From an uncultured Eubacteriales bacterium (GTDB lineage Bacteria > Bacillota > Clostridia > Oscillospirales > Acutalibacteraceae): a stretch of DNA of 8,602 nucleotides. The position numbers and the translations under genes are program-made. Below, piece after piece: positions 1 through 6,296 of this stretch (its first letter is position 1; each line of letters starts with the position of its first letter). The notes below the pieces were generated by a model that saw only the letters and a list, made by a program, of their open reading frames with translations, was not told where the DNA came from and did no database searches. The stretch is from positions 1-8,602 of the forward strand of contig CAQJOC010000030.1 of the NCBI GenBank assembly GCA_948815685.1. Direction: 5' to 3'.

Positions 1-132
1 CGGGATAAAACCGGAACCGGAACAAAACCCAAAACAGATCCGAAACGGAACTGGAATAAAACTGGAATAGGAGGCCAGAATCATGCTGGAGGAATTAAAG
101 AATTTAAAGGGAAAAATAAGAAAATAATGTAA
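1..132 (+). CDS. Possible C-terminal end of an upstream gene, repeat-rich (partial)
   Basis: Frame +1 is open from the window edge to TAA at 130-132, giving a 43-residue hydrophilic tail rich in Thr, Lys, Gly and Asn. Frame +2 is also open from the edge but stops at TAG 68-70, giving a tail with a KPEPEQNPKQ stretch. I cannot decide between them. The DNA in 1-75 is made of short purine-rich repeats (CCGGAA twice, then CGGAACTGGAATAAAACTGG with a second ACTGGAATA), the sort of low-complexity sequence seen at disordered protein C-termini. No domain is visible and no function can be given. The base composition is richer in G and C than the following leader, which supports coding but does not prove it. 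Confidence 0.25.
   Translation, partial: RDKTGTGTKPKTDPKRNWNKTGIGGQNHAGGIKEFKGKNKKIM
83..127 (+). CDS. Possible 14-residue peptide ORF with a perfect ribosome binding site
   Basis: An ATG at 83 is preceded by a perfect AGGAGG (69-74) at 8-nt spacing and encodes MLEELKNLKGKIRK before TAA at 125-127. The Shine-Dalgarno sequence overlaps the TAG (68-70) that closes frame +2, the arrangement expected if a frame +2 gene ends there and a coupled ORF begins. The peptide is short, charged and unrecognised. It could equally be a chance ORF inside the tail of the frame +1 reading. The only argument for it is the quality and placement of the ribosome binding site. Confidence 0.2.
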   Translation: MLEELKNLKGKIRK

Positions 133-211
133 AGAAGTAAAGATTAAGCCAACACGGCTTACTGAATGCAGGGAAATAAATAACACATAGATAAAATAGA
201 ATAAAAGGAGA

Positions 212-247
212 ATGAGAAAAATTAAAGTTGAGGGTGTTGTTCAGTAA
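212..247 (+). other. Possible 11-codon leader ORF overlapping the ftsW start
   Basis: ATG at 212 reads MRKIKVEGVVQ and stops with TAA at 245-247, overlapping the ATG of the SEDS gene as TAATG. A strong AAAAGGAG motif (203-210) lies just upstream, but very close: 1 nt from GGAG to the ATG, or 3 nt if AAAAGG pairs. The SEDS gene has only a distant, weaker GAGGG (230-234, 12 nt away), so translation re-initiating from this leader would explain why the strong motif sits here. This is inference from spacing only. Confidence 0.22.
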
Positions 248-1584
248 TGTTTCGAAAAAAAAAGCTGAAAGCAAACGATAATATGTCAAAAAGAAAAGTT
301 CCAATAAAAGCAAAAGGACTGAATAACGAGCATACAAGCAGTGAAAAATATGGTAAAATGCCCAGAAAAGGCGCAGATAATAAAACCGATGCGGATAAAA
401 TTAAAAAATCAAAAGCAAGTCATTTTCAAAAAAGGGGCATAAAAAAAGGGTTTGTTCTTAATAAATTTTTCTTTTTAAAAAACACAGGAATGGATTTACC
501 CTTTTTATTCTTAGTTTTGACATTACTTGTAATAGGACTAATCATGTTATTTTCGGCAAGTTATCCTAATGCGTTTTATCTTCACAAAGGTGACAGCTTT
601 TATTTTATTAAAAATCAGGTTTTATTTGCAATTATTGGACTATGTGCAATGTTTACGCTTTCATTTTTTGACTATAACAGATTAAGAAATCTTTCGTGGC
701 CTCTTTTAGGAGTATCTTTTATCTTGTTAGTAGTTGTTTTGTTTATGCCACCAATTAACGGAGTTCATAGATGGATACAGATTGGTTCATTTGGATTTCA
801 AGCTTCCGAGATAACAAAATTTGCCATAGTTGTTTTTTTCTCACATCTTATAACTTTAAATTTTAATAAAATGGGAACATTTAAATATGGAATTTTGCCA
901 TTTTTAATAGTTTTAGCTCCGACTTTGATTCTTTTAGCACTTGAACCTCATATCTCATGTACGGTAATAGTAATTTTACTTGGCGGAGGAATGTTATTTA
1001 TTGGAGGAATCAAACTTAGATGGTTTGGTATGGTTTTAGGTGCAGTTTCAACCGCACTTGTCTATCTTGTAATGTTTACCGATAAGCTCACATATGCAAA
1101 TAATCGAATTGCCGGATGGCTTGACCCTTTTGGAGCAAATACGTCTGTTGATACTTGGCAAACGAGGCAGGGACTCTATGCCATAGGTTCCGGCGGAGCT
1201 TTAGGATTAGGATTGGGAAATTCTCGTCAAAAGTATTTGTATATACCGGAACCACAAAATGATTTCATATTTTCGGTTGTTTGTGAAGAACTTGGTTTTG
1301 TTGGTGCTGTTATAATTCTTCTTTTATTCGCAATGCTTACTTGGAGAGGAATTTTAATTTCCATGAGAGCTAAAAATAGATTTGGTGCTCTTCTAGGTAT
1401 AGGTCTTACAGCTCAGGTAGGACTTCAAGTAATACTTAATATAGCTGTTGTAACAAACACAATTCCAAACACAGGGATAAGCTTACCATTTTTTAGCTAT
1501 GGGGGAACCTCGCTTTTAATGCTTTTAGCACAAATGGGTATCGTTCTTTCTGTTTCACGAACTGCTAAATTAGAAAAATTTTAA
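247..1584 (+). CDS. ftsW: SEDS-family peptidoglycan polymerase (FtsW/RodA/SpoVE)
   Basis: A multi-pass membrane glycosyltransferase of the SEDS family, which polymerises lipid II into glycan strands with a partner class B penicillin-binding protein in division, elongation or sporulation. Residues 1-80 are a hydrophilic Lys/Asn-rich cytoplasmic extension, longer than usual. Membrane segments begin at about 83. Family landmarks are GVHRWIQIG (172-180) followed by FQASEITKF, EPHIS (233-237), the WLDPF loop near 291, the GSGGALGLGLGNSRQK segment (314-329), PEPQNDFIF (334-342) and NTGISLPFFSYGGTSLL near the C-terminus. D339 corresponds to the aspartate proposed as catalytic (E. coli FtsW D297). 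The start at 247 is the first ATG after an in-frame stop. ATG 283 is an alternative, but neither has an ideal ribosome binding site. The family assignment is firm. FtsW versus RodA or SpoVE cannot be settled from this protein alone, and the neighbours do not help. Confidence 0.93.
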   Translation: MFRKKKLKANDNMSKRKVPIKAKGLNNEHTSSEKYGKMPRKGADNKTDADKIKKSKASHFQKRGIKKGFVLNKFFFLKNTGMDLPFLFLVLTLLVIGLIMLFSASYPNAFYLHKGDSFYFIKNQVLFAIIGLCAMFTLSFFDYNRLRNLSWPLLGVSFILLVVVLFMPPINGVHRWIQIGSFGFQASEITKFAIVVFFSHLITLNFNKMGTFKYGILPFLIVLAPTLILLALEPHISCTVIVILLGGGMLFIGGIKLRWFGMVLGAVSTALVYLVMFTDKLTYANNRIAGWLDPFGANTSVDTWQTRQGLYAIGSGGALGLGLGNSRQKYLYIPEPQNDFIFSVVCEELGFVGAVIILLLFAMLTWRGILISMRAKNRFGALLGIGLTAQVGLQVILNIAVVTNTIPNTGISLPFFSYGGTSLLMLLAQMGIVLSVSRTAKLEKF

Positions 1585-1673
1585 ATGTCTATGTTTTAAA
1601 ATAAGTCAGGCAAATATAACCTTTGCACAAGTACATAAAAATTGTTTTTCTGTATCCTACTTACTAACTGTAT

Positions 1674-1702
1674 TTGCTTATATAGCTATTTTGTATTATA
1701 AT
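1674..1702 (+). promoter_or_regulatory. Candidate promoter for the cdd-transketolase operon
   Basis: TTGCTT (1674-1679) and TATAAT (1697-1702) are separated by 17 bp in the ftsW-cdd gap. The -10 matches the sigma-A consensus fully, the -35 only at three positions. Two further TATAAT boxes occur nearer the gene (1778-1783 and 1831-1836) without a good -35 at 16-18 bp, so the true start could be at any of them. The gap also shows a weak GCAAA/TTTGC hairpin (1610-1626) and no clear terminator for ftsW. Confidence 0.3.
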
Positions 1703-1914
1703 CTTTCGCATATCTCATTTTTAATAATTAGTGCCTGTCTGAAAAATAAGATAAACTATATATTTAACAAGTTCATATATAATAGGAAGAAAATGTAAGT
1801 CAAAAAATAGTTGTACTTTTTAAAATTTATTATAATTTTTATTGTTATTTTATGTATGTCAATTATCCTATTTTGTCATTTTTTATTTTCCAGACAAGCT
1901 CTAGAAAAAGGAAA

Positions 1915-2376
1915 ATGGAAATAATAAAAAAATTTAAATTGGGGAAATTAAAATTGGATTATACGAAGTTATTAATTGAAAAAGCAATTTTAGCCCGAAA
2001 AAATGCTTATGTACCTTACTCTAAATTTAAAGTTGGTGCTGCAATTATTACAAATAACAACAAAATATATGGAGGATTTAATATAGAATGTTCGTCGTAT
2101 TCTCCAACTAACTGTGCAGAACGTACAGCCCTGTTTCGTGCTGTATATGATGGACACAGAAATTTTAAAGCGATAGCTGTTGTGGGCGGTAAAGAATCAG
2201 AAAGTTGTCCTTTATTTTCTTATACTCCTCCATGCGGAGTATGTCGTCAGATGCTTAGAGAGTTTTGTCATCCGCTTTACTTTAAAATTATTTTGGCTAA
2301 ATCCGTCGATGATTTTAAAATTTTTACACTTGATGAACTTTTTCCACTAAGCTTTGGACCGGAAAACCTTAAATAA
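1915..2376 (+). CDS. cdd: Cytidine deaminase
   Basis: A zinc enzyme that deaminates cytidine and deoxycytidine to uridine and deoxyuridine in cytoplasmic pyrimidine salvage. From ATG 1915 it is 153 residues. YSKFKVGAA is the conserved N-terminal motif, NIE in GGFNIE fits the substrate-binding segment, and zinc is bound by C67 of CAE and by C107 and C110 of PPCGVC. E69 is the catalytic proton shuttle. These are the hallmarks of the homotetrameric Bacillus-type enzyme. The frame is open back to an ATG at 1852, but that would add a non-homologous 21-residue stretch without a ribosome binding site. ATG 1915 has AAAAAGG only 3 nt away. A TTG at 1954, behind GGGG with about 9 nt spacing, would give 140 residues, closest to the B. 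subtilis length, so the exact start is uncertain. It lies 30 nt before the transketolase genes and is probably cotranscribed with them. Confidence 0.93.
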   Translation: MEIIKKFKLGKLKLDYTKLLIEKAILARKNAYVPYSKFKVGAAIITNNNKIYGGFNIECSSYSPTNCAERTALFRAVYDGHRNFKAIAVVGGKESESCPLFSYTPPCGVCRQMLREFCHPLYFKIILAKSVDDFKIFTLDELFPLSFGPENLK

Positions 2377-2406
2377 TCAATAAATAGAAAGGATTTAATC
2401 ATAATT

Positions 2407-3219
2407 ATGGATTTCAACTCAAAATGTCGTCAAATAAGAAAAGATATATTATCAGAGATTGCCTCAATAGGGTCCGGACATATCGGAGGCTCTCTTTCAA
2501 TAGTGGAACTGTTAGTTGTTTTATATCATAAGCATATGAAAGTTGACCCTAAAAACCCTAAAATGGAGGGGAGAGACAGGTTGATAGTCTCTAAAGGTCA
2601 CAGTGGACCGGCTGTATATGCCGTACTTAGTGATAAAGGCTATTTTGCTAAAGACTGGCTTTTTACTTTGAATCAATTTGGAACCAAACTTCCCAGCCAT
2701 TGTGACATGAATCGTACTCCGGGAATTGATATGACTACGGGATCTTTGGGACAAGGATTTTCGTGTGCCGTTGGGATCGCGAAAGCTTCCAAATTACGTA
2801 AAGATAATGCTACAATATACGCAATAATCGGTGACGGAGAATGTCAAGAGGGACAGATATGGGAAGCAGCTATGCTTGCATCCCACTGGAAATTAGACAA
2901 TTTAATTGCTTTTATTGATTACAATAAACTTCAGCTTGATGGCAAAGTTGAGGAAATATGTAAAATTTCTCCTTTATATGAAAAGTGGAAAGCATTCGGT
3001 TGGAATACGATAAATATTGAAAATGGAAACAGCTGTGAACAGATTGATAAAGCAATTCAGCAAGCAAAAATCTCGGATATGCCGTCTATGCTTATTTTAA
3101 ATACTGTCAAAGGATATGGAGTAAAATTTGCTGAAAATGCAGGAATCGGTAATCACAGTATGCCATTATCTCAGGAACTCCTCGGCGAAGCAATTAAAGA
3201 ATTGGAGTGTAATAAATAA
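2407..3219 (+). CDS. tktN: Transketolase, N-terminal (thiamine diphosphate-binding) subunit
   Basis: The N-terminal half of a split transketolase, which moves two-carbon ketol units between sugar phosphates in the non-oxidative pentose phosphate pathway. At 270 residues it has the usual length of such subunits. Visible motifs are SGHIGGSLS (23-31), SKGHSGPAVYAVL (62-74), TGSLGQGFS (111-119) and the diphosphate-binding GDGE (142-145), followed 28 residues later by N173 of DYNK, the magnesium/ThDP signature. Conserved active-site histidines H25 and H65 are present. The start has AAAGGA at 2388-2393, rather far (13 nt) upstream, and no better alternative exists. The stop overlaps the start of the C-terminal subunit by one base (TAATG), so equimolar, coupled synthesis is likely. 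The split form is common in Bacillota and archaea; a full enzyme needs both halves. Confidence 0.95.
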   Translation: MDFNSKCRQIRKDILSEIASIGSGHIGGSLSIVELLVVLYHKHMKVDPKNPKMEGRDRLIVSKGHSGPAVYAVLSDKGYFAKDWLFTLNQFGTKLPSHCDMNRTPGIDMTTGSLGQGFSCAVGIAKASKLRKDNATIYAIIGDGECQEGQIWEAAMLASHWKLDNLIAFIDYNKLQLDGKVEEICKISPLYEKWKAFGWNTINIENGNSCEQIDKAIQQAKISDMPSMLILNTVKGYGVKFAENAGIGNHSMPLSQELLGEAIKELECNK

Positions 3220-4154
3220 TGGAAATGCGACAAGTTTTAGCACAAGAATTTGATTGTTTTATAAAATCAAATAAAAATATAATAGTTTTAAATGCTGACC
3301 TGGCAAAGCCAAATGGGCTTGGAGAATTAACAAAAAAATATCCCGATAGAGTTTTTAATGTAGGTATTGCCGAACAAAATATGGCATCTGTGGCGTCAGG
3401 AATGAGCAGCTATGGATTTATTCCTTTTATCGTTACATTCACTCCTTTTGCAACAAGAAGAATATGTGACCAGATAGCAATATCCATATGTTATGCCAAA
3501 CAAAATGTAAAAATAATCGGTACAGACCCCGGCATAACTGCAGAACTAAATGGTGGTACACATATGAGTGTAGAAGATATTGGAGTTTTAAGAAGTATTC
3601 CGGAAATTGTTATATTCGAGCCTACGGATAACATTCAGCTTAAAAAAGCTCTTCCTCAAATTATCAACCATCCCGGACCTGTATATGTTAGAATGCTACG
3701 GAAAACAGCTTTTGATATTTTCAGTGAAAACGATGAGTTTGATTTATTTAAGGCATCGGTTCTAAAAGAGGGTAAAGATATTACAATTTTTTGTTCGGGA
3801 ATTATGGTAAAAGAAGCGTTAACCGCCGCTAAAATATTAAAAGAGGAAAGCGATATTTCTGCCGAAATAATAAACATTCACACAATAAAGCCAATTGATA
3901 AAAAAGCTATTATTAAATCAGTTAAAAAAACTAAACAGGCTATTGTTGCAGAAAATCATAATATAATTGGTGGATTATATTCAGCAGTTTGCGAAGTGCT
4001 TTCAAAAGAGTATCCTGTACCATTAAAAGTCATAGGAATTAAAGACCGATTTGGGCAAGTCGGAAAGCTTTCTGCATTACAAAAGGAGTATCAAATGAGG
4101 GCCAACGACATAATAGAAGCAGCAAAAGAAATTGTTAAAAAAAATAATTTTTAA
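3219..4154 (+). CDS. tktC: Transketolase, C-terminal (pyrimidine-binding) subunit
   Basis: Partner of the preceding subunit, carrying the pyrimidine-binding and C-terminal domains; 311 residues, typical for this half. FNVGIAEQNM (46-55) contains E52, the glutamate that activates the thiamine ring. The aromatic-rich YGFIPFIVTFTPFATRR stretch (65-81) and NGGTHMSVEDIGVLRSIP (111-128, with H115) complete the active-site region. Residues from about 180 form the C-terminal Rossmann-like domain (ITIFCSGIMVKEAL onward). The same fold occurs in 1-deoxyxylulose-5-phosphate synthase, but that enzyme is normally one ~620-residue chain, so split transketolase fits better. Translation starts at ATG 3219 within the TAATG overlap; a second ATG two codons later (3225) is possible. 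The context with cytidine deaminase suggests that ribose from nucleoside breakdown may feed this pathway; that link is inference. Confidence 0.94.
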   Translation: MEMRQVLAQEFDCFIKSNKNIIVLNADLAKPNGLGELTKKYPDRVFNVGIAEQNMASVASGMSSYGFIPFIVTFTPFATRRICDQIAISICYAKQNVKIIGTDPGITAELNGGTHMSVEDIGVLRSIPEIVIFEPTDNIQLKKALPQIINHPGPVYVRMLRKTAFDIFSENDEFDLFKASVLKEGKDITIFCSGIMVKEALTAAKILKEESDISAEIINIHTIKPIDKKAIIKSVKKTKQAIVAENHNIIGGLYSAVCEVLSKEYPVPLKVIGIKDRFGQVGKLSALQKEYQMRANDIIEAAKEIVKKNNF

Positions 4155-4214
4155 TAAACTTTGTACTCAATCGAAAACACATTAATGCAGCTGTACAAAA
4201 AAACATCTATACAG

Positions 4215-4347
4215 TTTAAATAAGATTTTTAGGTATATTTTAATTATATAACAATAAAATTTTTATCAATAATTAAATATTTATATGAATTTATTTATAT
4301 AATTTGTTTAAAAATTTAATGAGGCATTGCCACTATATAATTTTTTT
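4215..4347 (+). repeat. Left arm of a ~130-bp inverted repeat flanking the hydrolase gene
   Basis: This stretch matches the reverse complement of 5997-6129. Exact shared blocks are 18 nt at 4244-4261 (TTATATAACAATAAAATT) and 18 nt at 4274-4291 (TAAATATTTATATGAATT). A 35-nt block, 4311-4345, matches at 32 positions and contains the G/C-bearing core GAGGCATTGYCRCTATATAA. Its three mismatches are all transitions. A weaker match, TTTAAATAARATT, extends the outer end to about 4215. The order and spacing of blocks agree in both arms with small indels, so this is common ancestry, not chance AT-richness. No reading frame is open across both arms, so the repeat appears non-coding. Right-end limits are approximate. 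Confidence 0.85.
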
Positions 4348-4559
4348 AAGTTCTTTCTTTAAGGTAGATGAATTTCTGTTAACAAAAAATAATAAAAATT
4401 TGAATTATTTTAAATATTTCTTACGAAATACAGCTTTTTTAGGTTTTAATTTATTTAATTTTTATATAAATTCGCTAAAATATAAAGTTTGATTTATTTT
4501 TCAAATATATTATGATTTAAATGGTAAAAAACTTGTAAAATATACCTATATATTTATAC

Positions 4560-4591
4560 TTGCAATTTTTAAAAAAATATGATATTATAAT
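4560..4591 (+). promoter_or_regulatory. Promoter of the alpha/beta hydrolase gene
   Basis: TTGCAA (4560-4565) precedes a TATTATAAT cluster (4583-4591). Reading the -10 as TATTAT (4583-4588) gives a 17-bp spacer; the perfect TATAAT (4586-4591) would give 20. The sequence TGATATTATAATTACAATAT resembles the operon promoter at 6242 (TGATATAATACAAAATAT). A strong AAAAAGGAG (4602-4610) follows, 7 nt before the ATG. Confidence 0.5.
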
Positions 4592-4617
4592 TACAATATA
4601 GAAAAAGGAGAGTTAAA

Positions 4618-5802
4618 ATGCTAAGCGACAAATTCAAAATAACTAAAAAATTCAATAAATTTCATCAAAATAATCGAATTAAACAGCTGTTTAATAGAGA
4701 AGAAATGAAAACTAATAGTAATAAAAATGATTTTCTAATTAAATCTTTAGCAACAGTTATTTCCTTTTTGGTTATTCCTTATAGCTGTGTTTGTGCTAAA
4801 TCGAAAAAAGAGAAGAAGTCTCCAGATTCTCATCAGGTAATTTCTGTTCCCAATAAAGACGATAATTCGAAAGTCAGATCCTTGACAAAAATGCTTATAG
4901 CTTTAGGGATTGGGACCGCATCAACCGCAGCAGAAATAGCTGCAGTGATTATTTACAGAAACTCAGATAACGTTTTCCAGAGAAGCGTCATCGGGGACAC
5001 AGCTGAAATACGACAAACTTGTTATGATGTGACCGATTTACCTGGCGGTATGAAAGCAAGGCCTATAACAGTCGATAACAGTCTTAAAGGTTATATTTAT
5101 AGTAGTGACAGTAATAAAAACGGAAAACTTGCAGGTAAATATGTGATATTTTATTCGGGGAGTGGATGCCCTAATTCCGATCAAGCCAGAGAAGTTGCCC
5201 TGAAATATGTAAATGAAGGAGCAGTAGTTGTCGGTGTGGATTATAGTGGTTTTGGAAATAGCGGTCCAGCTGTTTCTAGTGGTACAATAAGGCAAAAAAA
5301 TATATATTCTGACGCCAAAAAGATTTATAATTATGTAGAAAATAATCTTAAGATTAAAAAATCTAATATAATATTACATGGATACTCATTAGGTGGGGCG
5401 ATGGCAGCTCATGTTGCAGCTGATGTTTCAGGAGGAGCAGATAAACTAGGTGGTTTAGTACTACAAAGCTCTGTAAAAAATACTAGTAATGCAGCATATT
5501 CAATATTAGAAAAGCAAAATTCCGGAATGAGATATCTGGGAGCAGCAAGTGCGTGGCTTTTTGCTGATTCATTTAATTGCGAAAAAGAGCTAAAAAGGCT
5601 ACATAAAGAAGATCCGAATATCCCAATTATTTTAGGCGGTGGAAATTCTTCAGATCATTTGAATTTAAGTAATACCGGATTACCGAATATTGTAAAACAA
5701 ATAGGATTTAATAATATAAAAATTTGCGTAGGAAATAAAGAGCATATGGAAAACAGATGTGCACCTTCCGATAATTTCTCATTGCCTGTTTTTAAATCGT
5801 AA
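4618..5802 (+). CDS. Exported or membrane-anchored alpha/beta hydrolase
   Basis: A 394-residue serine-hydrolase-fold protein of unknown substrate. Residues 1-38 are basic. Hydrophobic segments lie at 39-60 (ending CVCA before KSKKEKK) and at about 90-112. The hydrolase domain starts near 145: YVIFYSGSGCPNSD (175-188) is the oxyanion-strand region, VVVGVDYSGFGNSG (203-216) replaces the common DYRGYGxS motif, and the nucleophile elbow is GYSLGG with S257. Candidate acid and base are D346 (NSSDHL) and H376 (NKEHME). It resembles the BEM46/ABHD13-type branch, whose members include esterases and thioesterases. ATG 4618 has an excellent ribosome binding site; an internal start at M30 (4705) would turn 39-60 into a classical signal peptide. 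With the first start it may be a membrane anchor. The gene stands alone between the inverted-repeat arms. The fold is confident, the substrate is not known. Confidence 0.85.
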   Translation: MLSDKFKITKKFNKFHQNNRIKQLFNREEMKTNSNKNDFLIKSLATVISFLVIPYSCVCAKSKKEKKSPDSHQVISVPNKDDNSKVRSLTKMLIALGIGTASTAAEIAAVIIYRNSDNVFQRSVIGDTAEIRQTCYDVTDLPGGMKARPITVDNSLKGYIYSSDSNKNGKLAGKYVIFYSGSGCPNSDQAREVALKYVNEGAVVVGVDYSGFGNSGPAVSSGTIRQKNIYSDAKKIYNYVENNLKIKKSNIILHGYSLGGAMAAHVAADVSGGADKLGGLVLQSSVKNTSNAAYSILEKQNSGMRYLGAASAWLFADSFNCEKELKRLHKEDPNIPIILGGGNSSDHLNLSNTGLPNIVKQIGFNNIKICVGNKEHMENRCAPSDNFSLPVFKS

Positions 5803-5849
5803 TTATATCTAAATAACCATAGTATTAATAATTATAAAAAAGGATAAAT

Positions 5850-5887
5850 CAGACGGCCGACGTGAGATAGCTGTCTGTTATGTTTTT
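5850..5887 (+). terminator. Probable intrinsic terminator after the hydrolase gene
   Basis: CAGACGGC (5850-5857) pairs with GCTGTCTG (5870-5877) to give an 8-bp stem with one G-U pair and a 12-nt loop. It is followed by TTATGTTTTT (5878-5887), a slightly interrupted T-tract. It starts 48 nt after the stop codon and is far richer in GC than its surroundings. Confidence 0.55.
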
Positions 5888-5996
5888 GCGTCTAGATATG
5901 TGGTGATAAAAAAATTGATGTTAAAGTTTGCTATGTTTTTGAACTATAAAATGTAATTTACCGAAAAGCATTGATTAGTTTTAAAAGAAGCACCTC

Positions 5997-6129
5997 ATAA
6001 AAATTATATAGCGACAATGCCTCGTTAAATTTTAAAATAAAATATATGATTAATTCATATAAATATTTATTAATTACAAAGAATTTTATTGTTATATAAC
6101 TAAAAACATATATACGAATTTTATTTAAA
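5997..6129 (-). repeat. Right arm of the ~130-bp inverted repeat
   Basis: This is the reverse-complement counterpart of 4215-4347. Exact blocks lie at 6082-6099 and 6052-6069, and the 35-nt block with three transitions lies at 5999-6033. The arms point towards each other with the hydrolase gene, its promoter and its terminator between them. Similarity beyond the inner end fades into scattered matches. No target-site duplication was found outside the arms. Confidence 0.85.
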
Positions 6130-6187
6130 TTTTATAAATATCCTTTGTGCGTTGTTGCCTAAATTTTTTTGTAAATAACCTAAAGTC

Positions 6188-6213
6188 TATCTAAAATAGA
6201 TATTTTATTTTTT
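6188..6213 (+). terminator. Weak terminator-like hairpin
   Basis: TATCTA (6188-6193), AAA loop, TAGATA (6197-6202), followed by TTTTATTTTTT (6203-6213). The stem is six pairs with only one G-C, so it would be unstable. It sits just upstream of the operon promoter and could insulate it, but may be chance in AT-rich DNA. Confidence 0.22.
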
Positions 6214-6221
6214 AAATTCTA

Positions 6222-6250
6222 TTTACAAACATTTAAATTGGTGATATAAT
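6222..6250 (+). promoter_or_regulatory. Strong sigma-A-type promoter of the secreted-protein operon
   Basis: TTTACA (6222-6227), a 17-bp spacer and a perfect TATAAT (6245-6250) with an extended -10 TG (6242-6243, TGATATAAT). Transcription would begin near 6257, leaving a leader of about 94 nt before the first gene. This is the best promoter match in the window. Confidence 0.75.
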
Positions 6251-6260
6251 ACAAAATATA

Positions 6261-6296
6261 GAAGAAAAAATTACATTAAATGTAAAAAATTTCTTC
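6261..6296 (+). promoter_or_regulatory. Dyad immediately downstream of the operon promoter (operator or leader stem)
   Basis: A perfect inner palindrome TTACATT-A-AATGTAA (6271-6285) is nested inside outer arms GAAGAAA (6261-6267) and TTTCTTC (6290-6296). The two levels share nearly the same centre. The position, a few bases after the expected transcription start, fits a repressor operator or a 5' mRNA stem. The only other element between it and the ribosome binding site is AT-rich sequence. No T-tract follows, so it is not a terminator. Confidence 0.5.

Larger units (their letters stand above)
4155..4617. other. 463-nt AT-rich intergenic region
   Basis: The region between the transketolase and hydrolase genes is extremely AT-rich. 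Directly after tktC there are only loose dyads (TTTGTAC 4160-4166 with GTACAAA 4193-4199; CTGTA 4191-4195 with TACAG 4210-4214), neither a convincing terminator. Then follows the left arm of the large inverted repeat (4215-4347), about 200 nt of plain AT-rich sequence, and the hydrolase promoter near 4560-4591. A TTG-started 62-codon frame (4304-4492) runs through it, but the low-complexity Phe/Asn/Leu translation and missing ribosome binding site argue against a gene. Confidence 0.6.

Noticed and set aside
145..161. TAAGCC-AACAC-GGCTTA hairpin upstream of ftsW
   Set aside because: The stem is perfect but only 6 bp, and no T-tract follows on either strand, so a terminator is not supported.
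104..337. Minus-strand 77-codon frame rich in Leu and Phe
   Set aside because: It is antisense to the AT-rich leader and lysine-rich start of the SEDS gene; its Phe/Leu content is the mirror of AAA/AAG codons.
1852..1914. N-terminal extension of cytidine deaminase from ATG 1852
   Set aside because: The extra residues have no counterpart in the family, no ribosome binding site precedes 1852, and the stretch overlaps promoter-like AT-rich sequence.
4160..4214. Dyads TTTGTAC/GTACAAA and CTGTA/TACAG after the transketolase genes
   Set aside because: Stems of 5-7 bp with long loops and no following T-tract; insufficient for a terminator call.
4304..4492. 62-codon + strand frame in the inverted-repeat region
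   Set aside because: It starts with TTG, lacks a ribosome binding site, translates to low-complexity Phe/Asn/Leu, and the matching frame is not conserved in the other repeat arm.
5955..6130. Minus-strand open frame through the right repeat arm (contains NEALSLYNFY)
   Set aside because: The left arm reads NEALPLYNFF in the same register but is closed by a stop just upstream, so there is no shared coding frame and no start with a ribosome binding site.
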